Of a DNA stretch of 22,450 nucleotides, positions 1 through 10,000 are shown in pieces. The notes beneath the pieces were generated by a model, which did not search any database, was not told the origin of the DNA, and saw only the letters and a program-made list of their open reading frames with translations. Source of the stretch: Didymodactylos carnosus (Eukaryota; Rotifera; Eurotatoria; Philodinida; Philodinidae); NCBI GenBank assembly GCA_905250885.1, contig CAJNOQ010002833.1:1-22450 (forward strand), in the 5' to 3' direction. How positions within the stretch are numbered: the stretch's first letter is position 1; each line of letters opens with the position of its first letter. Both the position numbers and the translations under genes were made by a program.

Positions 1-67
1 TGTCAGGAAAAATCAACTGTACCACATTCTGAAGTTGAAGCGTTTGTAATTTCATTTTACATTCATT
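1..67 (+). repeat. Inverted partial copy of the MULE transposase gene
   Basis: Bases 1-67 are the exact reverse complement of 961-1027, which lie inside the transposase frame at 614-1105. Identity stops at base 68, where this copy continues with an unrelated AT-rich sequence. It reaches the window edge, so the copy may be longer to the left. It codes for nothing complete here. Perfect identity suggests a recent duplication or inversion, or a foldback arrangement of two element copies. Confidence 0.93.
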
Positions 68-613
68 TCATTTTACAACTGATTCCTATCTGCTTTTTAT
101 CAAATTCTTGTTACTTTCGTGCGGACTTCTTATGTAACAATTCAATAAGAATCTAATAAAATTCTTACACGAGTCGTAGCGGATTCTTATAAATTTCTTA
201 TCAGATTCCTGCCAGATTCTTTTCTAAGAATCAATCACTAGGGTTTATGATTCTGCTCTTGTTTCGTGAATTTGGCGGCCAGTTTCAGGTTTAAAATTTT
301 GGAATTCAGTGTCTTATACTCGTTTCTCGATGGAGAACCAGAAAAAAGTAGGTTTGCAATTTTAGAAAAATAATAAGTATGAAAAATTTTCTTATTTTGG
401 AAAATTCCACGGTTTTTAAAACGAGGGATTGTACTTTTCTGATGCAAATCGATGAGCTCTATCCAATCACGCCAAAAAAAGCATCGAAATGTCATTAATT
501 TATTTGAAATAGGTATGTTTTGGAAAGAAAGGAAGTGTTAACTGATAAGTAAATAAACAAATTTTGCTAAGTAAAGAAAGAGAAATATCCAAGTAGAAAA
601 TATAAATGCAAAG
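68..613. other. Non-coding AT-rich stretch between the two transposase copies
   Basis: No recognisable gene. A minus-strand open frame at 238-495 gives a low-complexity, unfamiliar protein and is probably chance. Bases 110-235 contain several copies of the word GATTCTT and its complement AAGAATC (about 148, 180, 205-230), which can pair with one another. This may be the edge sequence of the transposon, but I see no defined terminus. Confidence 0.4.
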
Positions 614-1544
614 TTAGTCTATTATGAGAGCTTTAGTTATTTTTCGAGGTCGTCCTCTTTTCCTTTTTTCTCCTATAGGTATATCCTTTGCAGCAGACAT
701 ACTTTTAAAAATAAATTCAAAATCTGATTGTTTCTCATCATAACAGATTGCTAATCCAAACGGATGAAATTTTCTATCATAATCACTAGTTCCAATTACC
801 AACACAGGGAATCCTTGCCAGATCAATTTGTAGGTGGCATCAGCATGTAAATTTTTCGAAATCGAAGCAATTTTAAGCAGTGCTTTTGTTGATAAGAAAA
901 ATCTAAATTTATTTCCATCATCTGCCACATCTTCATCGTCATTATCAGTATCATCTTCATAATGAATGTAAAATGAAATTACAAACGCTTCAACTTCAGA
1001 ATGTGGTACAGTTGATTTTTCCTGACACCAAGATTCCAATTCTCCTAAACTTACAGTACTTGGGCCAAACTTTTTCTGACGCAATTGTGTCAAATAATTG
1101 TTCAATTGGTTACGTGTTATCTTAAGGTTTCTCTCTTGTAACAGTTCGTATATTTTCTTTCAATTTTTCCGAAAAGAAAAAGTGTTTGCTTGCATTGGTG
1201 TGGCTGTGTTCACTTTTTGCACGATATAATACGACTGTATCCGTCTCGTGTGGATAATAAAGATAAATTGCAGCATTACACTGCTTACCACGAAACTTAA
1301 CTTGATTGCATCGATAGTAAACTCTAATTCCATCTAGACCTTTGTTTGTATAATATCGACTCCATTTTTCCTCCAGTGCAATTGCCATTTGCGCTTCCGC
1401 ATCACCACAAAAACTTTTTTCTTCCACCCAATCAAATTTCCGTTTAATTGTCACCTTTTCCTGAGTGGCTTGTTGGTCCATTTCCATTGCATCGTCAGAT
1501 TCTGATGAGCTTTCATACTGTTGTGTAGCTGCAAACTTCGCCAT
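614..1544 (-). pseudogene. FLYWCH-type Mutator-like (MULE) transposase, frameshifted and internally deleted
   Basis: A DNA-transposon transposase that would act in the nucleus. The ATG is at 1544. The first part (1544 to about 1150) has an acidic N-terminus and then a FLYWCH zinc-finger-like region with YRCNQVKFRGKQCNAAIYL and a later HSH. Around 1150-1168, in an A-rich stretch, the frame shifts by one base; the second frame then continues through NQLNNYLTQLRQKKFGP to a stop at 614. That part contains the start of the MULE DDE domain: LHADATYKL with the first catalytic Asp, then GLAICYDEKQSDFEFIFK. The rest of the catalytic core, with the second Asp and the Glu, is missing. The frame jumps straight to a basic tail, GEKRKRGRPRK, that resembles the usual C-terminus. 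The family is known from many invertebrates. With one frameshift and two of three catalytic residues gone, it cannot be active. Confidence 0.82.
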
Positions 1545-1580
1545 TATTATAGATTTGAAATGGATTTCAAGTATCAGTCA

Positions 1581-1630
1581 TGTATATATACATATACATA
1601 TGGAAAAGAGAGAGAGAGAGAGAGAGAGAG
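1581..1630. repeat. (TA/CA)n and (AG)n microsatellite
   Basis: A TATATACATATACATATG run (1581-1601) is followed directly by about 12 AG units (1607-1630). It lies just upstream of the transposase ATG. The small open frames on both strands here owe their length to this low-complexity sequence and are not genes. Confidence 0.95.
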
Positions 1631-1829
1631 ACAGGGAAAAAAACTTGTGATGATCTTCAGTGCCTGTAGATCATACATATGTTTTTTTTCTTTTCTATCT
1701 CTTCTCTTTCGTTGTGTGACTTTCACGCATCTATCAAAAGTACATGTATTTTCCACTCTAAAATCATATTAAGCAACACCGCTGACTAACAGTCGTTTTT
1801 TATTTCTTCTCGCTCACATTCACACACTT

Positions 1830-2070
1830 AAGATCTTTTTACTGATACAATTAGTTTTTTTACTGATAAAATTACTTTATTTATTTAATAATTAAATATT
1901 TTACTGATATATTAATTATAAAACTTAACGAAAAATTTAATTACAGAGCAATTCTATTTTCAACCGAGCATTCAATAACTTTATCAAGCGTCTAACTTTT
2001 TTACTGAACATATCGAAATTATACTTAACAAAAATCAACTTAGCATTTATATATTTTTACTCAGCAGATA
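1830..2070. repeat. Cluster of TTTTTACTGATA-like words
   Basis: The word TTTTACTGA recurs at about 1837, 1857, 1899 and 1998, three of the copies followed by TA, with a weaker form (TTTTTACTCAGCAGATA) at about 2054. Spacing is irregular, so this is not a regular satellite. It may be a diverged tandem array or simply AT-rich composition. No gene is visible between 1560 and 2250. Confidence 0.45.
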
Positions 2071-2258
2071 AATATAATCCTTTTTCTTTCTTGCTGAGTT
2101 CAGATAAGTGGAAATCATCCATTAGTGAGAAATATGTGAACGATGACAGATCACTCTGTAATATCATAGTCTAACTAATACAGAGCTATTAGTAACACCC
2201 AGACTAAGCTAATACTGTGACACTGACCACATTAGGAGAGAGACTCCTTTCATGAGAT

Positions 2259-2660
2259 GTTAGAATTGGCGGAAGAGATAGCGCTTACTTAGAAATATAA
2301 AGTCGTGTTAACAGATTTTTTTTTATTATATAAAGACTAGCAATCTGCACAGATCAGGCTTAGTTCCCTCAATCCATCCAGCACATTCTATCTTTCTTTT
2401 CTCAGTGTTTATTAAAAAGAAACCCACAAAAATTTTCCATGGTCAAATGTGTTTATGACTCGTATAGGGTTATTGGATACGGTACGATTTAGGGTGTTGT
2501 TGTTAGCCATAAACGGCTGTTGTTGTTTGACCCGGAACAAGTTGCTTATTCCTTGCAAGATAAACGCGTTACAAGCTGAGATTAAGTGGTTTAGTCATCT
2601 GGTCTAAAGGAGCACAATCCTCCAGTACGAAGTCTTAGAGTATTCATTTCAGTATTATGA
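2259..2660 (+). promoter_or_regulatory. TATA-containing segment, possibly an LTR remnant or a promoter
   Basis: TATATAAAG at 2327-2335 is followed about 25 bases later by an initiator-like ATCAGGCTTA (2353-2362). The block starts TGTTAGAATTGGCGGAAG (2253-2270), the style of start seen in some Gypsy and BEL/Pao LTRs, and carries a GT-rich stretch near 2490-2530. I found no matching second copy, no clear target-site duplication and no gag-pol, so this is weak. The open frame that follows (ATG at 2657, 109 codons) is unrecognised. Confidence 0.2.
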
Positions 2661-2986
2661 GTCCAGTTGTGGCCACCTTCTTCATTTATCAAGCAAGAAA
2701 TAAACAACTTGTACGTAATATTAACGATAGAGGAATTCAGTCACTGGTCAGTGTAATGAATTTTCACCCATTTTCCACGAATTCAAACATAAAAACTTTG
2801 CCAGACTATTATTCTACATACAGCTCAATCACGGCGCAACTTTTTCTGGATCATATTGTGAGATCCTATTGTAATTTCCAAAAGTCCTGTTCTTTCTTTC
2901 AGGTAAAACTTATCTTCGTGAGCTTACGAGCAGTTTTAATGAAAAACAAGGTCATATACGTAATCGACGTGTCAAACTGCACTTAA
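2657..2986 (+). CDS. Unrecognised open frame, 109 codons
   Basis: The ATG at 2657 lies about 300 bases downstream of the TATA box at 2327. The predicted protein begins MSPVVATFFIYQ and shows no domain, signal peptide or repeat I recognise. An acceptor-like tract TGTTCTTTCTTTCAG ends at about 2902 inside the frame, so part of it could instead be intron followed by exon. Codon use does not separate it from background. It could be a chance frame, an LTR-element leader or a short host exon. Confidence 0.15.
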   Translation: MSPVVATFFIYQARNKQLVRNINDRGIQSLVSVMNFHPFSTNSNIKTLPDYYSTYSSITAQLFLDHIVRSYCNFQKSCSFFQVKLIFVSLRAVLMKNKVIYVIDVSNCT

Positions 2987-3317
2987 CTTAAAATAACAGA
3001 TCTTGGAAGGAAAAGGTTAAGTTGAAAGTTGTGGCCTTGATCGTCCTAAGGTGAATTTTGTGATCAGTTATTTGTCATGTATGAGATGACAATTTTCTGA
3101 CAATTCTAGAACGATAGTTATCCACGGAAAAAGAGTTCTTTGCAAGAGTTCTTTTGTTTTTTTAAATTTGATATTTATTATTAGTGGCCCTAGTTGACCC
3201 TAGTTCTTCACTCTGCGTAACATTCATACGATCTGACAAGACCACTTGTAATCTCTAGTTGTTTTTCCACGTTTGCCACTTAAACTGTATCTGACGTATT
3301 ACGAATTAGATGCTTAA
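2987..3317. other. 3' flank of the channel gene
   Basis: No gene seen. On the minus strand this is the 3' untranslated side of the TRPA-like gene. A polyadenylation signal AATAAA reads on that strand at 3174-3179, about 140 bases after the stop at 3318-3320. In DNA this AT-rich such a hexamer is expected by chance, so the assignment is tentative. Confidence 0.35.
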
Positions 3318-4032
3318 TTAAGACATCTTTGCATTAATTAACTTATCAAATTTCGAGCATATTTGTTCATTCATTTGTTTCATATATACTTGTATATCTT
3401 TAATACCATTTTGTATTTTCTGAATATCTTCTTTGGTTTTTTCTTGATCAAGCGCAATATTATCTAATTGTTCTCGATTAGAATCATTTGTTGTTTGTTC
3501 ATCGCAGAATTCTTTTTTTTTATTACCCTCAAAAAATCGTTTCATTGCATCAAATGGTTTGTTATACCATTTTGTTTTATGTGGTAGTACAACTTCATTT
3601 TTATTTTTTTTCGCAAAATATTGTAATAATTTCAAGGGCATAATAACTTCATATTCACTTATTAATATAATTCTTAATTGACTACGTTTAAATTTTGCAC
3701 GACTCATCATTGGTTCAATTTCACCAACAGCAAAACCTATCAAAAGATTATTTATTAATATAAACATTAATGATGCGTAAATAATATATACAATGAACGT
3801 AATTGGACGATAGATAGGTAGACCAGTCGAATCTGTGTACATATGAGATTCATAACCAACATCGTTTAGCATTATATAAGAACGAATTATCGATTCGATC
3901 GGTGTTATGAATATAAGTTGATTCTGTAATAGCATGTAGTAGGAAAAGCCAAATGATACAATTAATAATTATAGAATGGGAAAAAACCATAGAAAATTCG
4001 ATATTATTATTTCTAACATCGCAATAAATAAA
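3318..4032 (-). CDS. TRPA1: TRPA-like gene, last exon (S5, pore, S6, C-terminal tail), contains an in-frame TAA
   Basis: The acceptor CTTCTTTATTTTCAG precedes 4032; the exon enters in phase 2 and ends at TAA 3318-3320. It opens with LFIAMLEIII, the S4-S5 linker and S5 start. A TAA follows at 3969-3971 inside S5, and then FGFSYYMLL, typical TRPA S5. The pore helix and filter read PIESIIRSYIMLNDVGYE, with a conserved Asp as in TRPA1. S6 and the post-S6 segment include NNLLIGFAVGEIEPMM. A hydrophilic, lysine-rich tail with a possible coiled coil (DIQKIQNGIKDIQVYMKQMN) ends the protein. An alternative acceptor (GCTATTACAG at about 3924) would skip the TAA but would delete conserved S5, so I prefer the longer exon. 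Confidence 0.88.
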
Positions 4033-7000
4033 CTGAAAATAAAGAAGAAGCTCAGACCTACAGGACCTGGTCGATTTTCTCCGCTAAATGGGATGATTAG
4101 ATCAAAAAAATCGGAAAAGCATATTTGTGTTAATAGGTTTTCCAGAAACCCTTTTGAAAAACCTAGGATTTTGTAAACTTTCTTTTAAGATCTCCTATAA
4201 ATAGGATATAGAATAGCTTAAATACCTTATATTCTGAAGTCTTGAACCCGTTCTGATGCTTATTGAGTGAATAGTGAATTTTTTAATAGGTGAAAACAGC
4301 CTGAAAACCCAAATTTTCGTAAAACTCGCTTTTCGGTAGACTTTTAGAATTTTTTCTAAAAACAAATATTGCCACAAGACTCAGCATGATTGATTACCTA
4401 TAGTCCATCCATTTTCAAGGCTACCAATAGTCACCGAGCGCCAGTCCTGGGACTTGCAAGAAATCTGACACAACACCCGAGCCGCGGAAAATCAAGGTCT
4501 CACTTGACTCTCATTTTGAAGAGGATACCTTGGACTATCATAGCATGGAAGAAAATCAATACAATCCTATTGAAAAGTTTTACACACGGCTTGGTTTTCC
4601 AAAGATCATCTCGCTGTTTCTCTTTGGTTTTTAGTAAAAGCCGTTTTTCTCAGCAAGGAAAATGAATTTTGATAAAAGCTCTACATATTTTTAAAGCTGG
4701 TGTGTTGGCCGATATGATGGTGTGTGAATCATCGATATAGCCCTTCACCCAAAAAATAGATAGGTTTACAAAATGAATCATACCCAGTTGACAGCCGTTG
4801 GTTCGGACGTCCATGGCGGACCACTGTTTACCACTATAATGAACTGAAAACCTTTTTCTAAATCAGTTTTCAGTGCTGATTTAGAAAAATATAGTTCGAA
4901 CCTTCCATCTTGCAATACAAGCTCAAAAAGTCAATTCCATCATAGAGGACGGTTTTTTGTTTTTTTGAGGTCCTCTCAGTAATTTGACTTTTTCTCCATG
5001 AAGAAATGGCTGTTGAAGGCTCGGAAGGTGTTATTCGTAATCAGCTTGTTAAGTTGAATCTGAATATGTACAATAATGGCAGAAACAAATTTCATTGAAA
5101 CTTTGCATTACCTGCACCTTACTGGCATCTCTGTTTCTCAGAGTATTTGCGGTGATGCTTATATCTCCACGAAAACTTTTCAGAAAATTCCAGAAGACAT
5201 CTTATTTTAAAGCCCACACCTTCTTCTTTTATGCTATTTATAAGAAAAATTTTGGATATATAGGAAAGGAGAAAAAAATTTGCTAAGCTAATCCTGAGGG
5301 GGAGGAATGAGTGAAAGGAATAGGAACACAATAATCAAAATACTAAAGCATGCCATCGGTCATTTAAACTAAAGTTCTCAACGAAAAAAACGTTTCGAGA
5401 TGTAAAAGTAACTTGATACACTCAACGATATTATGAACGAAGAATTGAATGAGAATAATTCCAGACCATGTTTATACTTTTCACATTTTGCGTTTCTACT
5501 GTAGTTATTTGGTCTGCTAAATGAGTCCTACATTTTTTTTGCATTATATCTGCAGAAAGTGCTCCTTATAGATGATCTGAGGCCAAAATGGCAGAAACAA
5601 ATTCCATTGAAACTTTGCATTACCTGCACCTGACAATATGTGTTTTTTCTCCCTATGCATTTTCCGATAGTCACTTCAATCCAGTCACATTACGATCTCT
5701 TGATAAAATGGCCCGATCGAGCTGGAATGTTTACCAAAGGTACTTTAGACCCTATATGAGATTCGTACCTTTCAAGCGTTTGTGATTGCAACTTTCGACA
5801 TGATTCAAAATAAAAAAACTGGTTTTTTGTACGACATTTTTGTATTTTTTGAATATCTTGAGAAAGAAGGCATATTTTTCGAAAAGAAAAAACCTGAGAT
5901 AGGGTCTAAAGTATCTGTAGTAAAATTTTCAGTTTGATTTGATCATTATTTCCGGGAGTCGCAATGTGTGGATGAAAATTAGAGTTTTTCCGAAAATCGA
6001 TAGAAGGACATGCCAGAAAATCCTGAGCAAAAATCCATCGATTTTCTCTTTGGATGTTCTATCTCTGCTATGAATTTCAAAATCTGGTATAGTTAGCTTA
6101 GGATCGAAAATTTGATCAGCAAAGAGAGGAAGGGGTGCTCTTAATAGCTCTTTTGAGAATCATTCTTACACATTTCATTTAAGTAGTTGAAATTTATTTT
6201 ATATACCCAAAGTTTTAGGTGTACGACTCTTCCGAATTGAGATTTGATGTCTGGGAGTAGTGTCAGAATGAGTTTGAAAAAAACTCATCTGCGTAAGAGT
6301 CAGGTAATCGAAGTTTTACTGGGCGCTGAAAATAAGCTCATTAGTTCCTATTTGTCTGAAACTTATCTTTGCCTACCTATTGAACCAACTGACCATTGTT
6401 CTGGACATCTTAGTTTAACACTCATTTGCCATGAATACCAATCTTGTGAATAGTACAAACACAAAGCTAATGATGTTAATTCTAAAAGACTGATTTTGAA
6501 AAGTACATATTGCCAATGTTGAACAATTAAATAGAGATATTTGAATAGATGAAATGCAATCAGACCTAATAACATATATTTTAAAACATAATCTGATGGC
6601 TGTTTTAAACCATCAGCAGACGGATTTTGTTGTGAATTTTGTAATAGATTCGCTATAGTTTCACATGTTGTATCAGTTACGTTATAATTGAGCAGAAAAT
6701 AATAGTATTGGGAATGTTTTACATTTAATATTGTGGTCGTAAAACAAGCCAAAAACCATAAATAAAATGTTAATGTTATTATGAATACCAAACGCGTAAA
6801 TTGTGACCATTTACGTTGTATTAAACGATCAACTAATTCACTTTTAATTAAATCTTCACATTCACTAATGGCCATTATATATAATGGATGATTATGTTGT
6901 AGTACGTTACGTTTGTGTTCATCTGATGACCATAATGATGTTGTCGATTGTTGATCAGCTGATTGTTCAACTGAAATGGAATTAGGCCGTCTCATTAGAC

Positions 7001-10000
7001 AATTATTAATCCACAAACGCCAACTTTTTGATGGTCTTTTTTCAACAGAACTACCTTTTTTCTTCTCATTACCTAAATAAGAATGCGTGTATAAATGTGA
7101 TGTCAGAAGTTTCATTACCAAAGTTTTTTCAGAGGCTTAACAGTAGATGTTAGTTGAATTTCAATAAAAAGAAAATTTCGAGTTCGTTTTACTGTTTAAC
7201 CACAAAGACTAAAAGGTGTAATGATATAGACAAAAGGACTTGATCTACATCCATATTCCTACCTGATACCCAACCGGCAAATTGATCTTCCAATAATTCA
7301 TAATTATAACGTACTGTATAATCTGTTGTTTCTTCATTTCCCAATCTTGTTATACAACGCTTCAAAACTTCTTCAGCTTTTACTGGCATTAAACGAATTG
7401 ATTTTCGCAATGGTGTATCTGTTTCTATTTCACGATCGGTGACAAATGTTTTCAATTGAGCATTTTTCATTGATTTCATCCATGATGTATGTGAAATAAA
7501 TTCTTGTACAACAAATTATTGATCATTCAGTATGGCTACTTCTAAACTGTTCAATTCTTTTGTATTTTGAATTGTTACATTAGTCTTATTTTCAAGTAGA
7601 AGTTTCACAATCTTTCGATGACTATTCATACTTGCCAGATGAAGTGGTGTACAACCTTTTTCATCAATATCATCTAATGGTACATGATTTTTAATTAATA
7701 ATTTAGCACAACGATATTGATTTCTAGAACAAGCTTCGTATAATGGCGTTGAATCATTCATATCTCGTGCTTCAATATTTGCACCATATTCAATTAACAG
7801 TTTGACAATTTCAACTTGACCTAAACAAGAATAGATTCAAATTTAATCTGAAACTCAATTGTCCAGAAGCCGTACAGTTAGCGAATAAAGCTATATGGAG
7901 TCTCTGAATGTATTTATTTTAGTTCTAGACTATAACAGAGTGTTTGAGCACTTTATAACTGATTACGCACTAAATAAATGAATGAGTAATATTATTGTAA
8001 GAAGGAAAAAATAAACTCTACATGTACATGATCGTCATATGCCTGATGATGATCCAAGATTTCAATTGAAACTTTGCGTCTATATCTTTTATGAAACTCG
8101 ATTTGTCTCTCGAAGTTACCTACAAATGTGAAATTTATAAATAAGACTTAGAACCTTTTCGCTGAAGACTAACGAGAAAACCTTCCCAGGTGATGAAAAG
8201 CTTTTTTCATTAAATATAATATTGTTATGCAACAATATGTTGTAAACAATATTTTATTATGCCAGTGTTTGATGCTGATCTCGAATCTGATATCCGTTCT
8301 GGCTTGTAGGCCTTCCTTGAATGAACCTGTAGGAACACAGTATGAACTTTCAGCTGGACACATTCTGTGGCGGCCAGCTTGTAGATCATATTGAGTTCCC
8401 TATTTGGAAAAGTTTTTTTAGCTAACAAACAAATCGCCGACGTATAACACTTTCATTTTTTTGATTTAAGTGCAATGTCTACTTTGTAGACTTTTTTTGT
8501 TGACCGGCGAAAAACTAATCCAAAAAACTATCCATCTCGCATCGCTAGATGATATTGAACTATTTATAAGTAAATATCTCAAGTTGACTGAAGAAATGAT
8601 GCAGTACATTAACGTGCAATTTATTCTCTATAAAATACGCGTCGTTTCTTTACTTTTATAGCCTTCACCATGCAACATGTATAACCTCAGCAGAAACCAA
8701 ATTGTCTCTAGGTACATAAGAACATAATAAATAGGCGTGAAACTTTTACTGCGGATTATTGTTCGAAAAAAAAAGTCGGACACAAAAGTATTTTACTAGT
8801 CTTCAACGAAATTTTTCTACTGCTCTTTCTTCGGGATTTTTGAGATTCGCATTTGATCCTTCTTGCTTGAAATAATAGACAGGAGAAGAGGGAGTCTAGG
8901 TTAATTTCTGTGCGAAAATTTTCCTCTGAAAAACATCCTAGTAAGACATTCCAGTTGACATTATAAACAGTGCTTTCAATTAATACTTTCAGAAATTCTT
9001 CTCTGTTAAGCGCGTGATTAAACTCACCAACATCAGCAGCAATATGTAAGGCGGTTTTCAACTCATCATCAACAACTTCTAATAAACTGTGTCGCTCTTT
9101 TGTTATAATTTTTTCTACTAAATATTGTATAAATGCCACTTTTCCTCTTAAACATGCTTCATATAATAGTGTTCGGTAATCGTTATTTCTTTTCGTTATC
9201 ATTTCAGTTGAATGTTTAACAAATGCTGAAGCGGTATCTCTTTCTGACTCTATTGTAGATGATTGTTGCTTACTCATGAATGTATTTAATAATAATTGAC
9301 ATATTTCTACTTCTTTTTTGTCAATATCAGGCGAATGTATGTGACTATTATTGGCTCGACCAGTTGAATGCAACGGATTATTACCAAATTTATCACAATT
9401 CTTGACCATCTCATGTAGTTTTCTTTCAGGGAGTTGAACCAAAATTTCTTTTAAAACATTTATACTTAGTCGTTTAGCACATATTTGTACTAGATAAACA
9501 AATAACATCAAATCAGTGTGAATAGGTCATTAACCAATAGGCTCAAAACTACTAAACTAATTGCTCGCGCGTTTTCTCCTTCCTAGTTCTACATTTCCCA
9601 AAAAATTCACTTACGAATTCCAAAATTTTTCCAGCGTACGCCGGAATGTAACCAAAGGTGCAAAATTTGGTTCACATTATTAAAATAGTTAGTGTAAAAA
9701 GAATAGTTAGTTTCACAGTTAGTGTAAAAAGAATAGTTAGTTTCACAGTTAGTGCAAAAAGGCTTCCTATTTTCATATACAGTTGCACTCTTCTTTTACC
9801 CAGTTCCAACCTGTCTTGCTCGTACTGCGCATTCCTAATAATTCATAAGTTTTAACGCATATTATAAGAACAAAATTGATGGTCTGAGAAATAGGAGACG
9901 AGTTGCAGAAGTATTCGAGCTCCACTAGCCACTTACAAAATTGTCTGTATTCAATCAGAGTAAGTGTTGTACACACGATCGTAAAAGTCATTACACGAGA

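Larger units (their letters stand above)
4033..6376. other. TRPA1: Intron region where the S4 exon is expected but not seen
   Basis: The exon ending at 6377 leaves one base of a codon and the exon starting at 4032 supplies one, so joining them directly is out of frame. An exon of length 3n+1, roughly 60-75 nt and encoding S4, is needed. Scanning this interval on the minus strand by eye I found no hydrophobic S4-like reading with proper splice sites. The interval contains a 14-bp hairpin, a 44-bp direct repeat and a MITE-like element. Open frames on both strands here look like chance. Confidence 0.5.

Noticed and set aside
238-495. Minus-strand 85-codon open frame
   Set aside because: Low-complexity, Lys/Phe/Asn-rich reading with no family resemblance and no splice or promoter context; expected by chance in AT-rich DNA.
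1465-1772. Overlapping plus- and minus-strand frames around the AG repeat
   Set aside because: Their length comes from the microsatellite (RERERE / SLSLSL); the plus frames also overlap the transposase N-terminus.
3318-3923. Shorter last exon starting at the GCTATTACAG acceptor, which would avoid the S5 TAA
   Set aside because: It would drop the S5 residues FGFSYYMLL that match TRPA channels. The upstream reading to the better acceptor at 4033 also matches.
4195-4377. Minus-strand frame (WQYLFLEKILKVYRK...) as the missing S4 exon
   Set aside because: Not S4-like, no acceptor and donor giving 3n+1 length, and charged residues in the wrong pattern.
8756-9027. Continuation of the exon 3 frame past its donor
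   Set aside because: A consensus GTGAGT at 9027 in the right phase joins to exon 4 and restores an ankyrin helix; the continued reading loses ankyrin character.
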